From Marinomonas aquiplantarum (lineage in GTDB: Bacteria; Pseudomonadota; Gammaproteobacteria; Pseudomonadales; Marinomonadaceae), in assembly GCF_003314975.1 (NCBI RefSeq), contig NZ_QNRF01000003.1, positions 124,001-188,000 of the forward strand: 64,000 nt of DNA, written 5' to 3'. The notes under the pieces are model-generated. The model was not told the DNA's origin and did not search any database. It saw only the letters and a list, made by a program, of their open reading frames with translations. This document shows positions 7,771-17,110 of this stretch, piece by piece (position 1 is the first letter of the stretch; every line of letters starts with the position of its first letter). A program made the position numbers and the translations under genes.

Positions 7771-9087
7771 TTTCGCCAAACGCAAAAAACGCTTATGAAT
7801 TTTTCGTGTTGCTAACCAAACACCAGCCACAACAAGCGGCACAGTCAATCCAATCACAAGGCTTTTATCAAATTGAAAGCCTTTATCGTACGCCGCTTCT
7901 ATTAAAAATTTCAGCAAGCCAACACTATAATAACTAATAGCGGCGACAGACAAACCTTCCACAGTATGCTGCATCGCCAGCTGTATTTTCGAGCGTCGAT
8001 CCATTGAAGAAAGTAACTCTTGGTTTTGCGACTGAATCGACATATCGACTCGCGTTCGCATCATATCCGAAACACGATCAATCCGCGTTGACAAGCTTTC
8101 TAAATGATCACTGGTCGTCACACAAGTTCTTACCGCTGGAGTTAAACGTCGAGTCATAAACTCAGTAATGGTCAAGTGACCCGACACCTCATCTTCCTTC
8201 AACTCTTCTAGACGGTTTAACACCAGCTCATGGTAGGCTTTTGCTGCACTAAAGCGAAACGCCACTTTGGCTCTGGTCGCCTCTACCCATGCTGCCATAT
8301 CAATCAGTTCAGCCAGCAAAGAGGTTTCATCCAGTTGCGCATTGTCATCCGATAACCTAGCTGTGGTTTGCGCTAACTGATTATCCATATTCACCAGCTC
8401 AGCATTGTATTGACGAGCCATAGGCAAGGCCAATAACGCCATCAAGCGATAGGTTTCAATCTCGACTAATCGCTGCACCAAACGACCTAATTGGCTGTCA
8501 CTCATTCTCTTGTTATAAATAAGAAATCGTCCGCAACCATCGCTGTGCAATTTAAAACTGGTCCAGACTTGAACATCGCCATTTTGCGGTCGACTACCTA
8601 CCATTCGCATGCCTTCAAAATGACTTTTTACTACCGCCAAATCGGGCTCAGCCTTGGTGATTGCATCTTCAACCGCCACATGAAATGCGACCATCACTTT
8701 ACCAGGTAATTTGGACAACCAAGCACTCGGCAAACTCGACAAAGCCGCCTGATCAAAGACTCCAAACTCTTCTGTTATCTGGTGTGCGCTAATCATGTAA
8801 GAGGTAAATTCGAGGTGCTTGTCGCGACGAATCTTGAAGGGACCAAAGTCCACTTCAATACAGGCACTGTCGTGCTGCGGTGGTGAAAGATCGAAGACTT
8901 GGTGCAGTAAACGAAAATGCTCAAACTCCGTCTGCTTTTGCTCACCATCGAGCATAATCGCCAAATAACTGATGCGAGCAGGACTAGAGATCACTTGAAA
9001 AGGTCGAGAGTGCAACTCGTCATAGAGAGAGTCCCGCAACGGGTGTACGTCTAAACCGTGTAACTGGCTAGTATTATTCAAATTCAT
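7762..9087 (-). CDS. DUF3422 family membrane protein
   Basis: A 441-residue protein of the DUF3422 family. It opens with the family signature (LHGLDVHPLRDSLYDELHSRPF). It has a soluble N-terminal two-thirds with an alpha-helical section at about residues 220-360, and two hydrophobic segments near the C-terminus (about 375-392 and 403-422) that should anchor it in the inner membrane. It ends in a basic tail. No biochemical role is established for the family. It forms a single-gene unit between converging map and the two-component pair. Confidence 0.88.
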   Translation of the reverse strand: MNLNNTSQLHGLDVHPLRDSLYDELHSRPFQVISSPARISYLAIMLDGEQKQTEFEHFRLLHQVFDLSPPQHDSACIEVDFGPFKIRRDKHLEFTSYMISAHQITEEFGVFDQAALSSLPSAWLSKLPGKVMVAFHVAVEDAITKAEPDLAVVKSHFEGMRMVGSRPQNGDVQVWTSFKLHSDGCGRFLIYNKRMSDSQLGRLVQRLVEIETYRLMALLALPMARQYNAELVNMDNQLAQTTARLSDDNAQLDETSLLAELIDMAAWVEATRAKVAFRFSAAKAYHELVLNRLEELKEDEVSGHLTITEFMTRRLTPAVRTCVTTSDHLESLSTRIDRVSDMMRTRVDMSIQSQNQELLSSMDRRSKIQLAMQHTVEGLSVAAISYYSVGLLKFLIEAAYDKGFQFDKSLVIGLTVPLVVAGVWLATRKIHKRFLRLAKEK

Positions 9088-9132
9088 TTTGACTAATTAA
9101 TCATTTAATCGTGGCAAATGTAACGAAGTCTA

Positions 9133-10068
9133 TCACTTCACTGGGACGTTTAATTTATCAGACACATCCCATAATATCTTGTTCTTTCCGGTATTTTTTG
9201 CCTGAACAAGCTTATTATCAGCACGATCAAAAAATTCGCAGAGTAAATCCGAATTTTGCGGATAGCAAGTGGCTCCCCCGACACTGACAGTCACTTGGCC
9301 CGTTTCACCACCGTGATGATAACAGAGATTTAAACGCTCAATTTCCAACATACATTGGTGCGCCACCTTGGTTGCCTCCTGCTGAGAAAAGCGCGGCAGT
9401 AACACGACAAATTCTTCGCCGCCATAACGTGCAACTAAGCCTTCACCTAGACCAACCTGCATCGCCAGAACAGACGCCACCTGTTTAAGCACCTTATCCC
9501 CAGTAGCATGACCATAACAATCGTTGTAGTGTTTGAAATTATCAATATCAACCACCAATAAAGACAAGCACTCTTGATGCTCTATCGCCGACTGCCATTC
9601 AGATGAAATGACGTCTTCGTATCTACGACGATTGGCCAACGACGTTAACGGATCAATGTTAGCTAACTCTTCTAACATTTTTCTCTGCTTGGTCAGCTGT
9701 AAATGCAAACGTACCCGAGCTTGGACAATATTGGTATAAAGAGGCTTTTGTATATAGTCACAAGCCCCCATCAATAGGGCTTTTTCTTCATGACTCGAAT
9801 CATTTAGTGCGGTAATGAAAATCACCGGAATGGTACTGGTTCGAACATCATGACGAAGTTTTGCCATGGTGTCATAACCATCCATGCCTGGCATCAGCAC
9901 ATCAAGCAAAATAAGATCTGGCTGCAACTCTATGGCCTTACGAATGCCTTGTTCACCATTAATTGCAAGAATAACCTCTACATCATCTCTTAAAATATCG
10001 CTGATAACTTTCAAACTAATTTTTTCGTCATCAATGACTAAAACGCGTTGTTGACTTGTCATTGCCAT
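9133..10068 (-). CDS. Response regulator with GGDEF diguanylate cyclase domain
   Basis: A 311-residue regulator. A REC receiver fills residues ~8-125, with the phospho-acceptor aspartate in LILLDVLMPGMDG, the switch threonine in FITALND and the lysine in QKPL. A GGDEF domain follows at ~140-300. The active-site motif is GGEEF, so it should make cyclic-di-GMP from two GTP. The RxxD inhibitory site normally just before the motif is replaced (LGEGLVARYGGEEF), so allosteric product inhibition is probably lost. Its start overlaps the stop of the upstream hybrid kinase by one base (TAATG), making it the likely phosphorelay output. Confidence 0.93.
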   Translation of the reverse strand: MAMTSQQRVLVIDDEKISLKVISDILRDDVEVILAINGEQGIRKAIELQPDLILLDVLMPGMDGYDTMAKLRHDVRTSTIPVIFITALNDSSHEEKALLMGACDYIQKPLYTNIVQARVRLHLQLTKQRKMLEELANIDPLTSLANRRRYEDVISSEWQSAIEHQECLSLLVVDIDNFKHYNDCYGHATGDKVLKQVASVLAMQVGLGEGLVARYGGEEFVVLLPRFSQQEATKVAHQCMLEIERLNLCYHHGGETGQVTVSVGGATCYPQNSDLLCEFFDRADNKLVQAKNTGKNKILWDVSDKLNVPVK

Positions 10069-12407
10069 TATTTATCACCTTGCAAATCAAACATGAGTTC
10101 GGCCACTTGCGAAGCAGCATACTCAAATTCAATGCTTGAAACAGAGTAAAGTATATTTTCGATTGGTAAAGCGTATTTGGTACCCACCAGCATTTGCTGG
10201 ACATCTTGCAAATGATCTTCGACAACGAAATCAGACTGTATTAATAAGCCATGAATGTGTTCAAGCTTCTCAATCACTATCCGTTGTTGATCAAGGTTAA
10301 CCTTGAATTCACCCTCTTTTAAAAGTGGCGATAATTTCTCAGTTAATGCGGTTATTAACGCATTAATACTGGACTCAATTTTTTCCAGCTGTTGAGACGA
10401 AATTGTCTTCGTTACTGCGCTTTGTTCTAACTCAGCACAATCACCAGAAAGCCTAATCGCTCCGATATAGGACAAACTGGACTTAAGCGAGTGAATATTA
10501 AGTAAGGTGTCAGATTGAGACACACTACTAAATGAAAAGTGCTTATACCTTTCATAAAAGGATACAAGTAGATCCAAATAAAGTTCGGATCTACCGTCAA
10601 GTTTTTCAATAGCGTGCCAAACATCTAATGTATCGATAGCGGAAATAATAGACAACACTTCTTGGTCTTGATTTTTTCCCAAGGATGATTTTTTTTCTAT
10701 GTATTCTAATGAGTTAGATTGCGTAATCTTTTGAAACTGGATTTGTAAAATTTTGTACAATTCATTCTTATTAATCGGCTTATCCAGATGCCCATTCATA
10801 CCAGACTGAGTAGATTTGCATTTTGCATCATCGGAAACATGCGCTGTCATAGCAAAAATAGGAATACTTTTAGCCACATCCATCTGCCTCAATTTCTGAG
10901 TGGCCGTTAAACCATCCATCACGGGCATTTGAATATCCATTAAGATCAAATCAAAGTGCTCTTTTAATACGTTATCGATCGCTTCTTGCCCATTATTTGC
11001 AATCGCCACATGCGCTTTGGTTTCCTTTAAATAACCCAGCATGACCTTTTGATTAATTAGGTTATCTTCCACCAAAAGTATTTTATAAGCCTGACAATCT
11101 GGGATCATCACACTCGTTTTTGTTGGCGAATTCGGGGGCTCTAACGTTTCCTGATGGATTTTCACCGGTATATTGAAACGAAATGTCGACCCTTTGCCGA
11201 GATCACTTTCAACCGAGATGGAACCATTCATTAAATGGCATATTTGCTGGCAGATAGCCAATCCCAATCCAGTGCCGCCAAACATTCTCGTGATGCTGTC
11301 ATCGGCTTGCTGAAAGGCCTGAAACAAACGGCTTTGATCCGTAATCGAAATACCAATACCAGTATCAATGACCTCACCGATTAACTCTATTTCTTGAGCT
11401 GAAATCGGCGACGAAGACAGGCGAACCATAACACCACCACGCTCAGTAAACTTGACGGCATTAGTGATCAAGTTCACCAGTAATTGCTGAATTTTGAACG
11501 GATCACCCAACAGGCTTGCTGGAAGGTAGGGGGATACATCATAGTTCAGGCTGATTTGCTTCGTTTGCGCCTGAACCATATTAATATTGATAGCATGTTC
11601 TAGGAGGCTATGAATTTGAAATGGACTTTCTTCAAGGGGCATTTTTCCCGCTTCAGCTTTGGAAAAATCTAATACATCATTAACGATCTCCAATAGGGAA
11701 TCACCGGCAGACAGTATTTTAGAGAGATAGTCAGTTTGTTCTGTATTTAAAGGCGTTTTTAGACATAAATAACTGAGCCCAATCACGGCATTGATCGGCG
11801 TTCGAATCTCATGGCTCATTCTCGCCACAAAAGAAGATTTAGCTTCTAAAGCCTCTTCAGCAACCAACTTAGCACGCTCAAGTTCCGCTGTGCGCTCTTG
11901 TACTTTTCGGTCCAGATCATGATTCACCGACTCTAAAGCAAGGCTATATTCAGTCAGTTTTTCATTGGCTTGCAGTGCAACTTTTTCAGCGTCTTTTATT
12001 TTAGTAATGTCACGGCTCACGCCACACACAAAAATAGGCTCATTAGAAGCATCATAAATGGGTACAAAAAGGGTATCAAAATAAACTTTAGTACCATCCC
12101 CTCGCACACCAATTTGTTCGACAGTAATAGGTTTCCCTGCTGCAAGTACTTCATGGTATGTGGCATACACTTGCTCCGCCATTTCATCACCAAATTGCTC
12201 ACGCATATTTAATCGATGAATCGTCGAATCTTGTGCCAGCCCCATGACTTTTTTAGACGCTGGATTATTTTCATAAAGAGTAAATTCACCGTCCGCTTCA
12301 ACTGACATAATGAACATTAAGTCTGCGGAGTAATGCCAAAGCTGGCGAAAGCAATCTAGGATGGTTTGATCATGTTCATGTTCATCGTAGGTATGGCTCA
12401 ACTTCAT
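10068..12407 (-). CDS. PAS-containing hybrid sensor histidine kinase with receiver and HPt domains
   Basis: A 779-residue kinase with no transmembrane segment, hence cytoplasmic. Order: PAS sensor (~20-140), short coiled coil, HisKA with the phospho-histidine in MSHEIRTPINAV (~198), HATPase (NAVKF, DTGIGIS and GGTGLGL boxes), receiver with aspartate in LILMDIQMPVMDG (~490), and a C-terminal HPt domain with histidine in HSLKSSLSYIG (~637). This gives a complete His-Asp-His relay able to phosphorylate the REC-GGDEF protein encoded directly downstream. The start ATG has a GAGGGA ribosome binding site. The signal is unknown; the PAS domain could bind a small ligand or cofactor. Confidence 0.93.
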   Translation of the reverse strand: MKLSHTYDEHEHDQTILDCFRQLWHYSADLMFIMSVEADGEFTLYENNPASKKVMGLAQDSTIHRLNMREQFGDEMAEQVYATYHEVLAAGKPITVEQIGVRGDGTKVYFDTLFVPIYDASNEPIFVCGVSRDITKIKDAEKVALQANEKLTEYSLALESVNHDLDRKVQERTAELERAKLVAEEALEAKSSFVARMSHEIRTPINAVIGLSYLCLKTPLNTEQTDYLSKILSAGDSLLEIVNDVLDFSKAEAGKMPLEESPFQIHSLLEHAININMVQAQTKQISLNYDVSPYLPASLLGDPFKIQQLLVNLITNAVKFTERGGVMVRLSSSPISAQEIELIGEVIDTGIGISITDQSRLFQAFQQADDSITRMFGGTGLGLAICQQICHLMNGSISVESDLGKGSTFRFNIPVKIHQETLEPPNSPTKTSVMIPDCQAYKILLVEDNLINQKVMLGYLKETKAHVAIANNGQEAIDNVLKEHFDLILMDIQMPVMDGLTATQKLRQMDVAKSIPIFAMTAHVSDDAKCKSTQSGMNGHLDKPINKNELYKILQIQFQKITQSNSLEYIEKKSSLGKNQDQEVLSIISAIDTLDVWHAIEKLDGRSELYLDLLVSFYERYKHFSFSSVSQSDTLLNIHSLKSSLSYIGAIRLSGDCAELEQSAVTKTISSQQLEKIESSINALITALTEKLSPLLKEGEFKVNLDQQRIVIEKLEHIHGLLIQSDFVVEDHLQDVQQMLVGTKYALPIENILYSVSSIEFEYAASQVAELMFDLQGDK

Positions 12408-12909
12408 GTGTTATCCCTCACAGTCCATCACGTCAATCAATTGATTACTTCGCTAATTGCCCGTTTATCGAGTTCGCTTAACAATAGATATTATGGCTAT
12501 CTGTCTCATTGACGAATCCTCGCGATAAAAACAAACGAACTGACGTCAAACTCATACGACCAGCGAACAAAATAGCTTGTAAAGACATCAGCATATCTTC
12601 ACTTAGCATTAGACTTTGTAATGTATTGTTATTGATATCGGTGACGAAATCGATCTCGAGAGTGAGTAATAAGGGCTGCAGCCTAGCCTTGTAAACCAAG
12701 AAGACGCGCCATTTTGTTGAAATGGTCTACGATAGAGCCGTACAGAAAATCCTGTTTTTTGATCCTTAGACATCTCACATTCATCCGTTTATCCATTTGC
12801 TTAAACTGAGTGTATACTCAGTTTATTGATTCAACCAAAGTGAATTTGGAAGCCATGCTCTAGATCAAAAAATCTTCTAGCAGCTTTAAAAAACATAAAG
12901 AATGAAACT
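12408..12909. other. Intergenic stretch with a palindromic site and a possible ORF remnant
   Basis: No intact gene is supported. On the minus strand, two protein-like frames (about 12700-12770 and 12478-12699) lie end to end in different frames, which could be the decayed remains of a small gene. The right part holds a perfect inverted repeat at 12802-12825, listed separately. Confidence 0.35.
12802..12825. promoter_or_regulatory. Perfect 10-bp inverted repeat, probable operator
   Basis: TAAACTGAGT-GTAT-ACTCAGTTTA. The symmetrical 24-bp element contains a possible -10 hexamer (TATACT at 12813) and lies 85 bp before the Gln-rich protein gene. The size and spacing resemble TetR- or MarR-type operators. 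No T-tract follows, so it is not a terminator. Confidence 0.5.
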
Positions 12910-13452
12910 ATGTGGTCAGTAAAACAAAACTTAATGGTAACAGCTCTTGCGATTATGTGGTCAACGCACACCTTTGCTCATCCCCTGATTGAATTTGGCA
13001 AACGCTGCTTAATCGAGGAGCAACAACTAAATCAAGCGGCTATGCAAGTGAATCAACATCAACAAAACCACCAACAAGCTCAGCAAGTGAGCCAAGGCAT
13101 TAAGCAGCAACTTCAGCACTATGAAGCACAGCAGGCCAGACTCGCCACCAGCATAAAAGAATGCCAACAAACCAGTAAAAACACACCCTATTGTCACAAT
13201 GTGCGTGACCAACACCAAAAGTTGCAGCAACGGATCCAAGACACCCAACAAGCCTTAATTGATGAAGAAGAAACCGTCAGTCTTTATTCCTATGAGCTGA
13301 TGCGCGATGACTATGAGCAAAAGCTCGCTCGCTTCCAAATGCGCTGTCGTAACTCCAATCAACACTATGCTTTTATTCAAAACCCAGAGGCTTATTCGGC
13401 CGTCTGTCATAACGAAACGTTAAAGCAAACCCAAACCTGCTCTTTCCTTTAG
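12910..13452 (+). CDS. Exported Gln-rich coiled-coil protein, unrecognised
   Basis: A 180-residue protein of no family I recognise. An N-terminal signal peptide is clear (hydrophobic MVTALAIMWSTHTFA, likely cleaved before HPLIEF), so it should be periplasmic. Residues ~38-115 form a glutamine- and histidine-rich heptad region, almost certainly a coiled coil. Seven cysteines remain in the mature part, allowing disulfides. The 10-bp inverted repeat upstream suggests dedicated regulation. It is followed by the GH79-like gene on the same strand, but a shared role is only a guess. Confidence 0.6.
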   Translation: MWSVKQNLMVTALAIMWSTHTFAHPLIEFGKRCLIEEQQLNQAAMQVNQHQQNHQQAQQVSQGIKQQLQHYEAQQARLATSIKECQQTSKNTPYCHNVRDQHQKLQQRIQDTQQALIDEEETVSLYSYELMRDDYEQKLARFQMRCRNSNQHYAFIQNPEAYSAVCHNETLKQTQTCSFL

Positions 13453-13530
13453 AACAGCAAGCCTGTCCCGATCACGAAACTGTCATATTTATCCGGCAAT
13501 CTATACCTAACCAATGATCGGAACAAAGCC

Positions 13531-15003
13531 TTGCTTGCCATCAATTTAAACCGCTCAATGGGCCGCCAAACGACTATCAAGCGACTCAATAAACAGGTGT
13601 CGGTCAGCCTTATCTCACCGACCCCCATGCATTGCATCAGCCCTAGATATTTATCCTTTTCAATTGATATCTCCGTACTAGCGGGCGGATTTTGGTGGGA
13701 AGGTAGCAAAGGCACTCAACAAGGCCTAGGCACAGAAAAAACACCACCACTGGATTTACAACAAGAGAAACTCGACAAGCTTGTCCAATCTCTCGGGGCT
13801 TCCTATGTTCGCGTAGGCGGATCAGAAGCGGATAAACTCCACTATTTCACTAGCTACAATGCACCTGACCAAGACGCACTGCCATTAACCCAAGCTATTT
13901 GGCACCAGCTACATGACTTTTGCCAACGTAATGATCTATGGCTCATGTTTACCTTTAAATACGGCCTATTTGAACGAAGCTTACAAGGTCAATGGCAAGC
14001 AAACGAAGTCATCGATTTACTCACCTACAGCCAACAAAACAACCAAAACATCGCCATTTGTGAACTGGGTAATGAGCTCAATGCTTACTGGGCCTTTCAC
14101 GGCATTACGGCTCAGCCAAGTGCAAAAAAGCTAGCGAAAGATTATGACCAATTCATTCGCTGTGTAAGACAACACAGCCCTGCCAGTTTGATTGCAGGGC
14201 CGGGCAGCGCTTTTTGGCCGAGAATAGGCGAAGCCGTTAAACCCTTTAGCAATATCACTGTGCCATTTTTAGAGAATTTAACGGAACCATTGGACATAGT
14301 TGACTGGCACTATTACCCGTTTCAGAGCAGTCGTTCACCCGTTAAAACCCGTGCCGCCACTCCTCGCAACCTGTTGTCGCTGAACGCACTGGATAGCTTT
14401 GAAAAGTACGCGTTAAAACTGGATGAGTATCGCCGCCAATATCAGCCTCAAGCGCAAGTGTGGACAGGCGAAAGTGGCTCAGCCCAATGCGGCGGCCAAG
14501 CCAAACTGTCTGATCGTTTCATTTCCTCTTTTTGGTGGGCCGACCAACTAGGACGAGGAGCAAAGCTTGGTCAGCAAGTGATGATCAGACAAAGCCTAAT
14601 TGGTGGTGATTATGCGCTGATTAATCGTCAAACCCTCAAACCCAATCCAGATTTCTGGGTCAGCTGGCTATGGGAAAAGCTCATGGGCAATGAGGTCTAT
14701 CAGGTACAAAGCAGTGATTCGTCTATCTTAGTTTATTGTCATAACGCCAAAAAATCAGGCAAATGCACACTCCTCATCATTAATATGACACCACAATTTC
14801 GCATGATTCATTGCCATCATTTCGGACTAAAAAAGAAACGCTTTGAAATCACAGCGGATTCCCTAACCGCTAAAAAAATCCGTATCAATGGCATACGGCC
14901 AAAATTCCGTAATGGTAAAGTGAAACTCAGTGATTTCCCTAAACTGTCAAAGCTCAATTTGATCAGCCCTTATAGCATTAATTTTTGGTGTTTTACGGTA
15001 TAG
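13531..15003 (+). CDS. GH79-family heparanase-like glycoside hydrolase
   Basis: A 490-residue TIM-barrel glycosidase that resembles animal heparanase along its length. The acid/base glutamate is in ELGNEL (E182 by the longest start) and the nucleophile in WTGESGSA (E314). The following WWADQLGRGAKLGQQVMIRQ and the C-terminal beta domain also fit. GH79 enzymes cleave beta-glucuronides of acidic polysaccharides. No signal peptide is visible, which is odd for a polysaccharide-degrading enzyme. The start is uncertain: TTG at 13531 or ATG at 13558, neither with a good ribosome binding site. The open frame extends upstream to 13453 without a standard start, so the N-terminus may have been altered. 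Confidence 0.8.
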   Translation: MLAINLNRSMGRQTTIKRLNKQVSVSLISPTPMHCISPRYLSFSIDISVLAGGFWWEGSKGTQQGLGTEKTPPLDLQQEKLDKLVQSLGASYVRVGGSEADKLHYFTSYNAPDQDALPLTQAIWHQLHDFCQRNDLWLMFTFKYGLFERSLQGQWQANEVIDLLTYSQQNNQNIAICELGNELNAYWAFHGITAQPSAKKLAKDYDQFIRCVRQHSPASLIAGPGSAFWPRIGEAVKPFSNITVPFLENLTEPLDIVDWHYYPFQSSRSPVKTRAATPRNLLSLNALDSFEKYALKLDEYRRQYQPQAQVWTGESGSAQCGGQAKLSDRFISSFWWADQLGRGAKLGQQVMIRQSLIGGDYALINRQTLKPNPDFWVSWLWEKLMGNEVYQVQSSDSSILVYCHNAKKSGKCTLLIINMTPQFRMIHCHHFGLKKKRFEITADSLTAKKIRINGIRPKFRNGKVKLSDFPKLSKLNLISPYSINFWCFTV

Positions 15004-15018
15004 ATCACAAACGCAAAT

Positions 15019-15037
15019 AAAAACAATTATCAATACT
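15019..15037. promoter_or_regulatory. Putative Fur box upstream of fepB1
   Basis: The reverse strand reads AGTATTGATAATTGTTTTT, matching the 19-bp Fur consensus GATAATGATAATCATTATC at 12 positions by eye. It lies 60-80 bp before the fepB1 start, consistent with iron-repressed transcription of fepBDGC. Confidence 0.55.
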
Positions 15038-15096
15038 GTAAAATTTCATTCTCGCTCGCTATAATGCCGCCTTTGTCTTAATGGAAGAGGTGTATC

Positions 15097-16125
15097 ATGG
15101 TCGGCATGACTGGATTGGTTCGTTGTATGCTGTTGTCTGTTGTCTGTTTTGTTGTCTTAACAGGCTGTGAGCAAGATCATGACTCTGAGTCCCATCTCGC
15201 CCTCTGGCAAGTTTCTCAAGCTGAGAGTGGCTGGCCGCGGAGCATTCAGACCGAGCAAGGTCCACTGACATTAGCTCAACCTCCGAAGCGAATCGTTTCT
15301 ACCAGCGTCACCCTTACCGGCACCCTTCTCGCCATTAATGCGCCGGTTATCGCCACCGGCGGTACTATGGCAAACACTGACGTCGCTGGCGAATACGGAT
15401 TTATGCGTCAATGGGAAAGCGTCGCCAAACAGCGAAACCTCGTCTCTCTGTACCAGACCGAAGCCAACGCCGAAGCCATTGTCGAAGCCAGACCAGACCT
15501 TATTATTATCTCGGCAACCGGTGGGGATTCGGCTCGAAAACTGTATGACCAATTAAACGACATCGCCCCTACTCTCATTATTGGTTACGACGATAAAAGC
15601 TGGATGCAATTGGCGAATATTTTTGGTCAATTTCTTGGACTAGAAGAGCAAGCTCAAGCGGTTATTGATCAATTTGAACAAGAAGTTCAAAACACCAAGC
15701 AAATGATTCAACTACCGCCTCAACCAACCACTGCAATGGTGTATTACCAAGACAATACTGGTGGCAATATCTGGACTCGTGAATCGGCCCAAGGCCAATT
15801 GCTCACTGAGTTAGGCTTTCAACTCGCCGAGGTCCCTGATTCGGTTAAAGGCGACAACAGCATGGGCAAACGCGACGACATCATCATTGCCACTGGGGAA
15901 CGCTTTCCTGATGCCATTACGGGGCAAAGCGTTTTACTCTTTGCGGCGGCCAAAGACAGAGAACAAGATTTCATTAACACTCCTTACTTACAAGCCACCC
16001 AAGCCGTCAAAAATCATCAGGTTTATGCCGTCGGCAATGACACTTTTCGATTAGATTATTACAGCGCTACCAACCTGTTGCACCGCTTACAAACGCTTTT
16101 TGGACAGTCCAAACATGCAAACTAA
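15097..16125 (+). CDS. fepB: Fe(3+)-catecholate siderophore ABC transporter, substrate-binding lipoprotein (copy 1)
   Basis: A 342-residue periplasmic binding protein of the FepB type that delivers ferric enterobactin-like siderophore to the FepDG permease. The N-terminal signal ends in a lipobox (VVLTGC), so it is likely a lipoprotein. Family landmarks are QPPKRIVSTSVTLTGTLLA, PDLIIIS and the closing AVGNDTFRLDYYSA. The closest relative in the window is the second fepB at 21713-22756, which aligns along its whole length. It overlaps fepD by 11 bases and heads a fepBDGC operon behind a candidate Fur box. Confidence 0.92.
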   Translation: MVGMTGLVRCMLLSVVCFVVLTGCEQDHDSESHLALWQVSQAESGWPRSIQTEQGPLTLAQPPKRIVSTSVTLTGTLLAINAPVIATGGTMANTDVAGEYGFMRQWESVAKQRNLVSLYQTEANAEAIVEARPDLIIISATGGDSARKLYDQLNDIAPTLIIGYDDKSWMQLANIFGQFLGLEEQAQAVIDQFEQEVQNTKQMIQLPPQPTTAMVYYQDNTGGNIWTRESAQGQLLTELGFQLAEVPDSVKGDNSMGKRDDIIIATGERFPDAITGQSVLLFAAAKDREQDFINTPYLQATQAVKNHQVYAVGNDTFRLDYYSATNLLHRLQTLFGQSKHAN

Positions 16126-17110
16126 ACAAAGACTCATTTGGCTAACCTTCGCCCTAACTTGTTTGTGCATTATTATGCTCGCCAGTCTTTGCTTTGGCGC
16201 TAAAGCCATACCGCTTGATCAGCTTTGGAACATTGCTTCTGGCGATGAAACAGGACTTGCCAAAACCATCATTTTTGAAGGACGACTGCCTAGAACCTTG
16301 AATGGCTTATTGGTTGGCATGGCATTAGGCACTTCTGGCGCACTTATCCAAGCCATTACCCGCAACCCATTGGCCGACCCAGGTATTTTAGGCGTTAATC
16401 TGGGAGCCAGTTTGGCCATCGCCATCAGTATTGTTTTTCTCGGTGCGACGCAGCTCAGTGAATTTTTCTTTTATGCCGCCGTCGGGGCTTTGCTAGCTAG
16501 TCTGCTGGTTTACTATGTTGGGCGTTTAGGCGGCGGCCGAGTTGATCCGTTAAAACTAACCCTCGCCGGTGTGGCAATTGGCGCCGTATTTGGTGGTTTG
16601 AGTTCCGCTCTGACACTTTTCAATCCTAGTGCCTTTGATCAAATTCGCTTTTGGTCGGTTGGCAGTTTAGACATACGTAGTCTCGCAGTCCCCTTCTTTA
16701 TTGCCCCTGTGGTCATCATAGGCTGTCTTATTGCTCTGGCAATCACGCCTGCGCTGAATGCATTTGGCTTAGGCGATTCACTCGCCACGGCTCTGGGCAG
16801 TCAGCCAGCACGGGCGCAGATCCTCGCCCTCATCGCCATTACCTTGTTGTGCGGAGCAGCAACGGCGGCAGCTGGACCGATTGGCTTTGTGAGTCTCATG
16901 ATTCCTCACATTGCCCGTTGGATGGTGGGGCCGGATCAACGCTGGGTTATGCCATTTTGTATTATTTTAACCCCCTGCTTACTGCTCTTCGCCGACATTG
17001 TTGGCCGAGTCTTGATCGTCGGTGAACTCAGGGTGTCCATCGTCACCGCCTTTATTGGAGCGCCTATCCTCATCTATCTTGTCAGACGAAAGGGAGCCTC
17101 TTCATTATGA
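16115..17110 (+). CDS. fepD: Ferric siderophore ABC transporter permease
   Basis: A FecCD-family inner-membrane permease (331 residues from the chosen ATG). It is highly hydrophobic, with about ten helices expected for the family. It carries the family hallmark segments GRLPRTLNGLLVGMALGTSGA and the coupling region FVSLMIPHIARWMVGPDQRW, which contacts the ATPase. It forms a heterodimer with FepG. I chose ATG 16115 over TTG 16100 because MQTKQRLIWL gives a normal N-terminus. The stop overlaps the fepG start as ATGA. Confidence 0.92.
   Translation: MQTKQRLIWLTFALTCLCIIMLASLCFGAKAIPLDQLWNIASGDETGLAKTIIFEGRLPRTLNGLLVGMALGTSGALIQAITRNPLADPGILGVNLGASLAIAISIVFLGATQLSEFFFYAAVGALLASLLVYYVGRLGGGRVDPLKLTLAGVAIGAVFGGLSSALTLFNPSAFDQIRFWSVGSLDIRSLAVPFFIAPVVIIGCLIALAITPALNAFGLGDSLATALGSQPARAQILALIAITLLCGAATAAAGPIGFVSLMIPHIARWMVGPDQRWVMPFCIILTPCLLLFADIVGRVLIVGELRVSIVTAFIGAPILIYLVRRKGASSL

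Noticed and set aside
12478..12699. 73-codon minus-strand frame as an intact gene
   Set aside because: It starts with TTG, has no ribosome binding site, and the adjoining coding-like stretch is in another frame; treated as a possible remnant only.
13449..13715. 88-codon minus-strand frame opposite the start of the GH79 gene
   Set aside because: The plus strand aligns with heparanase-type sequence from about 13620 on, so the minus frame is a shadow.
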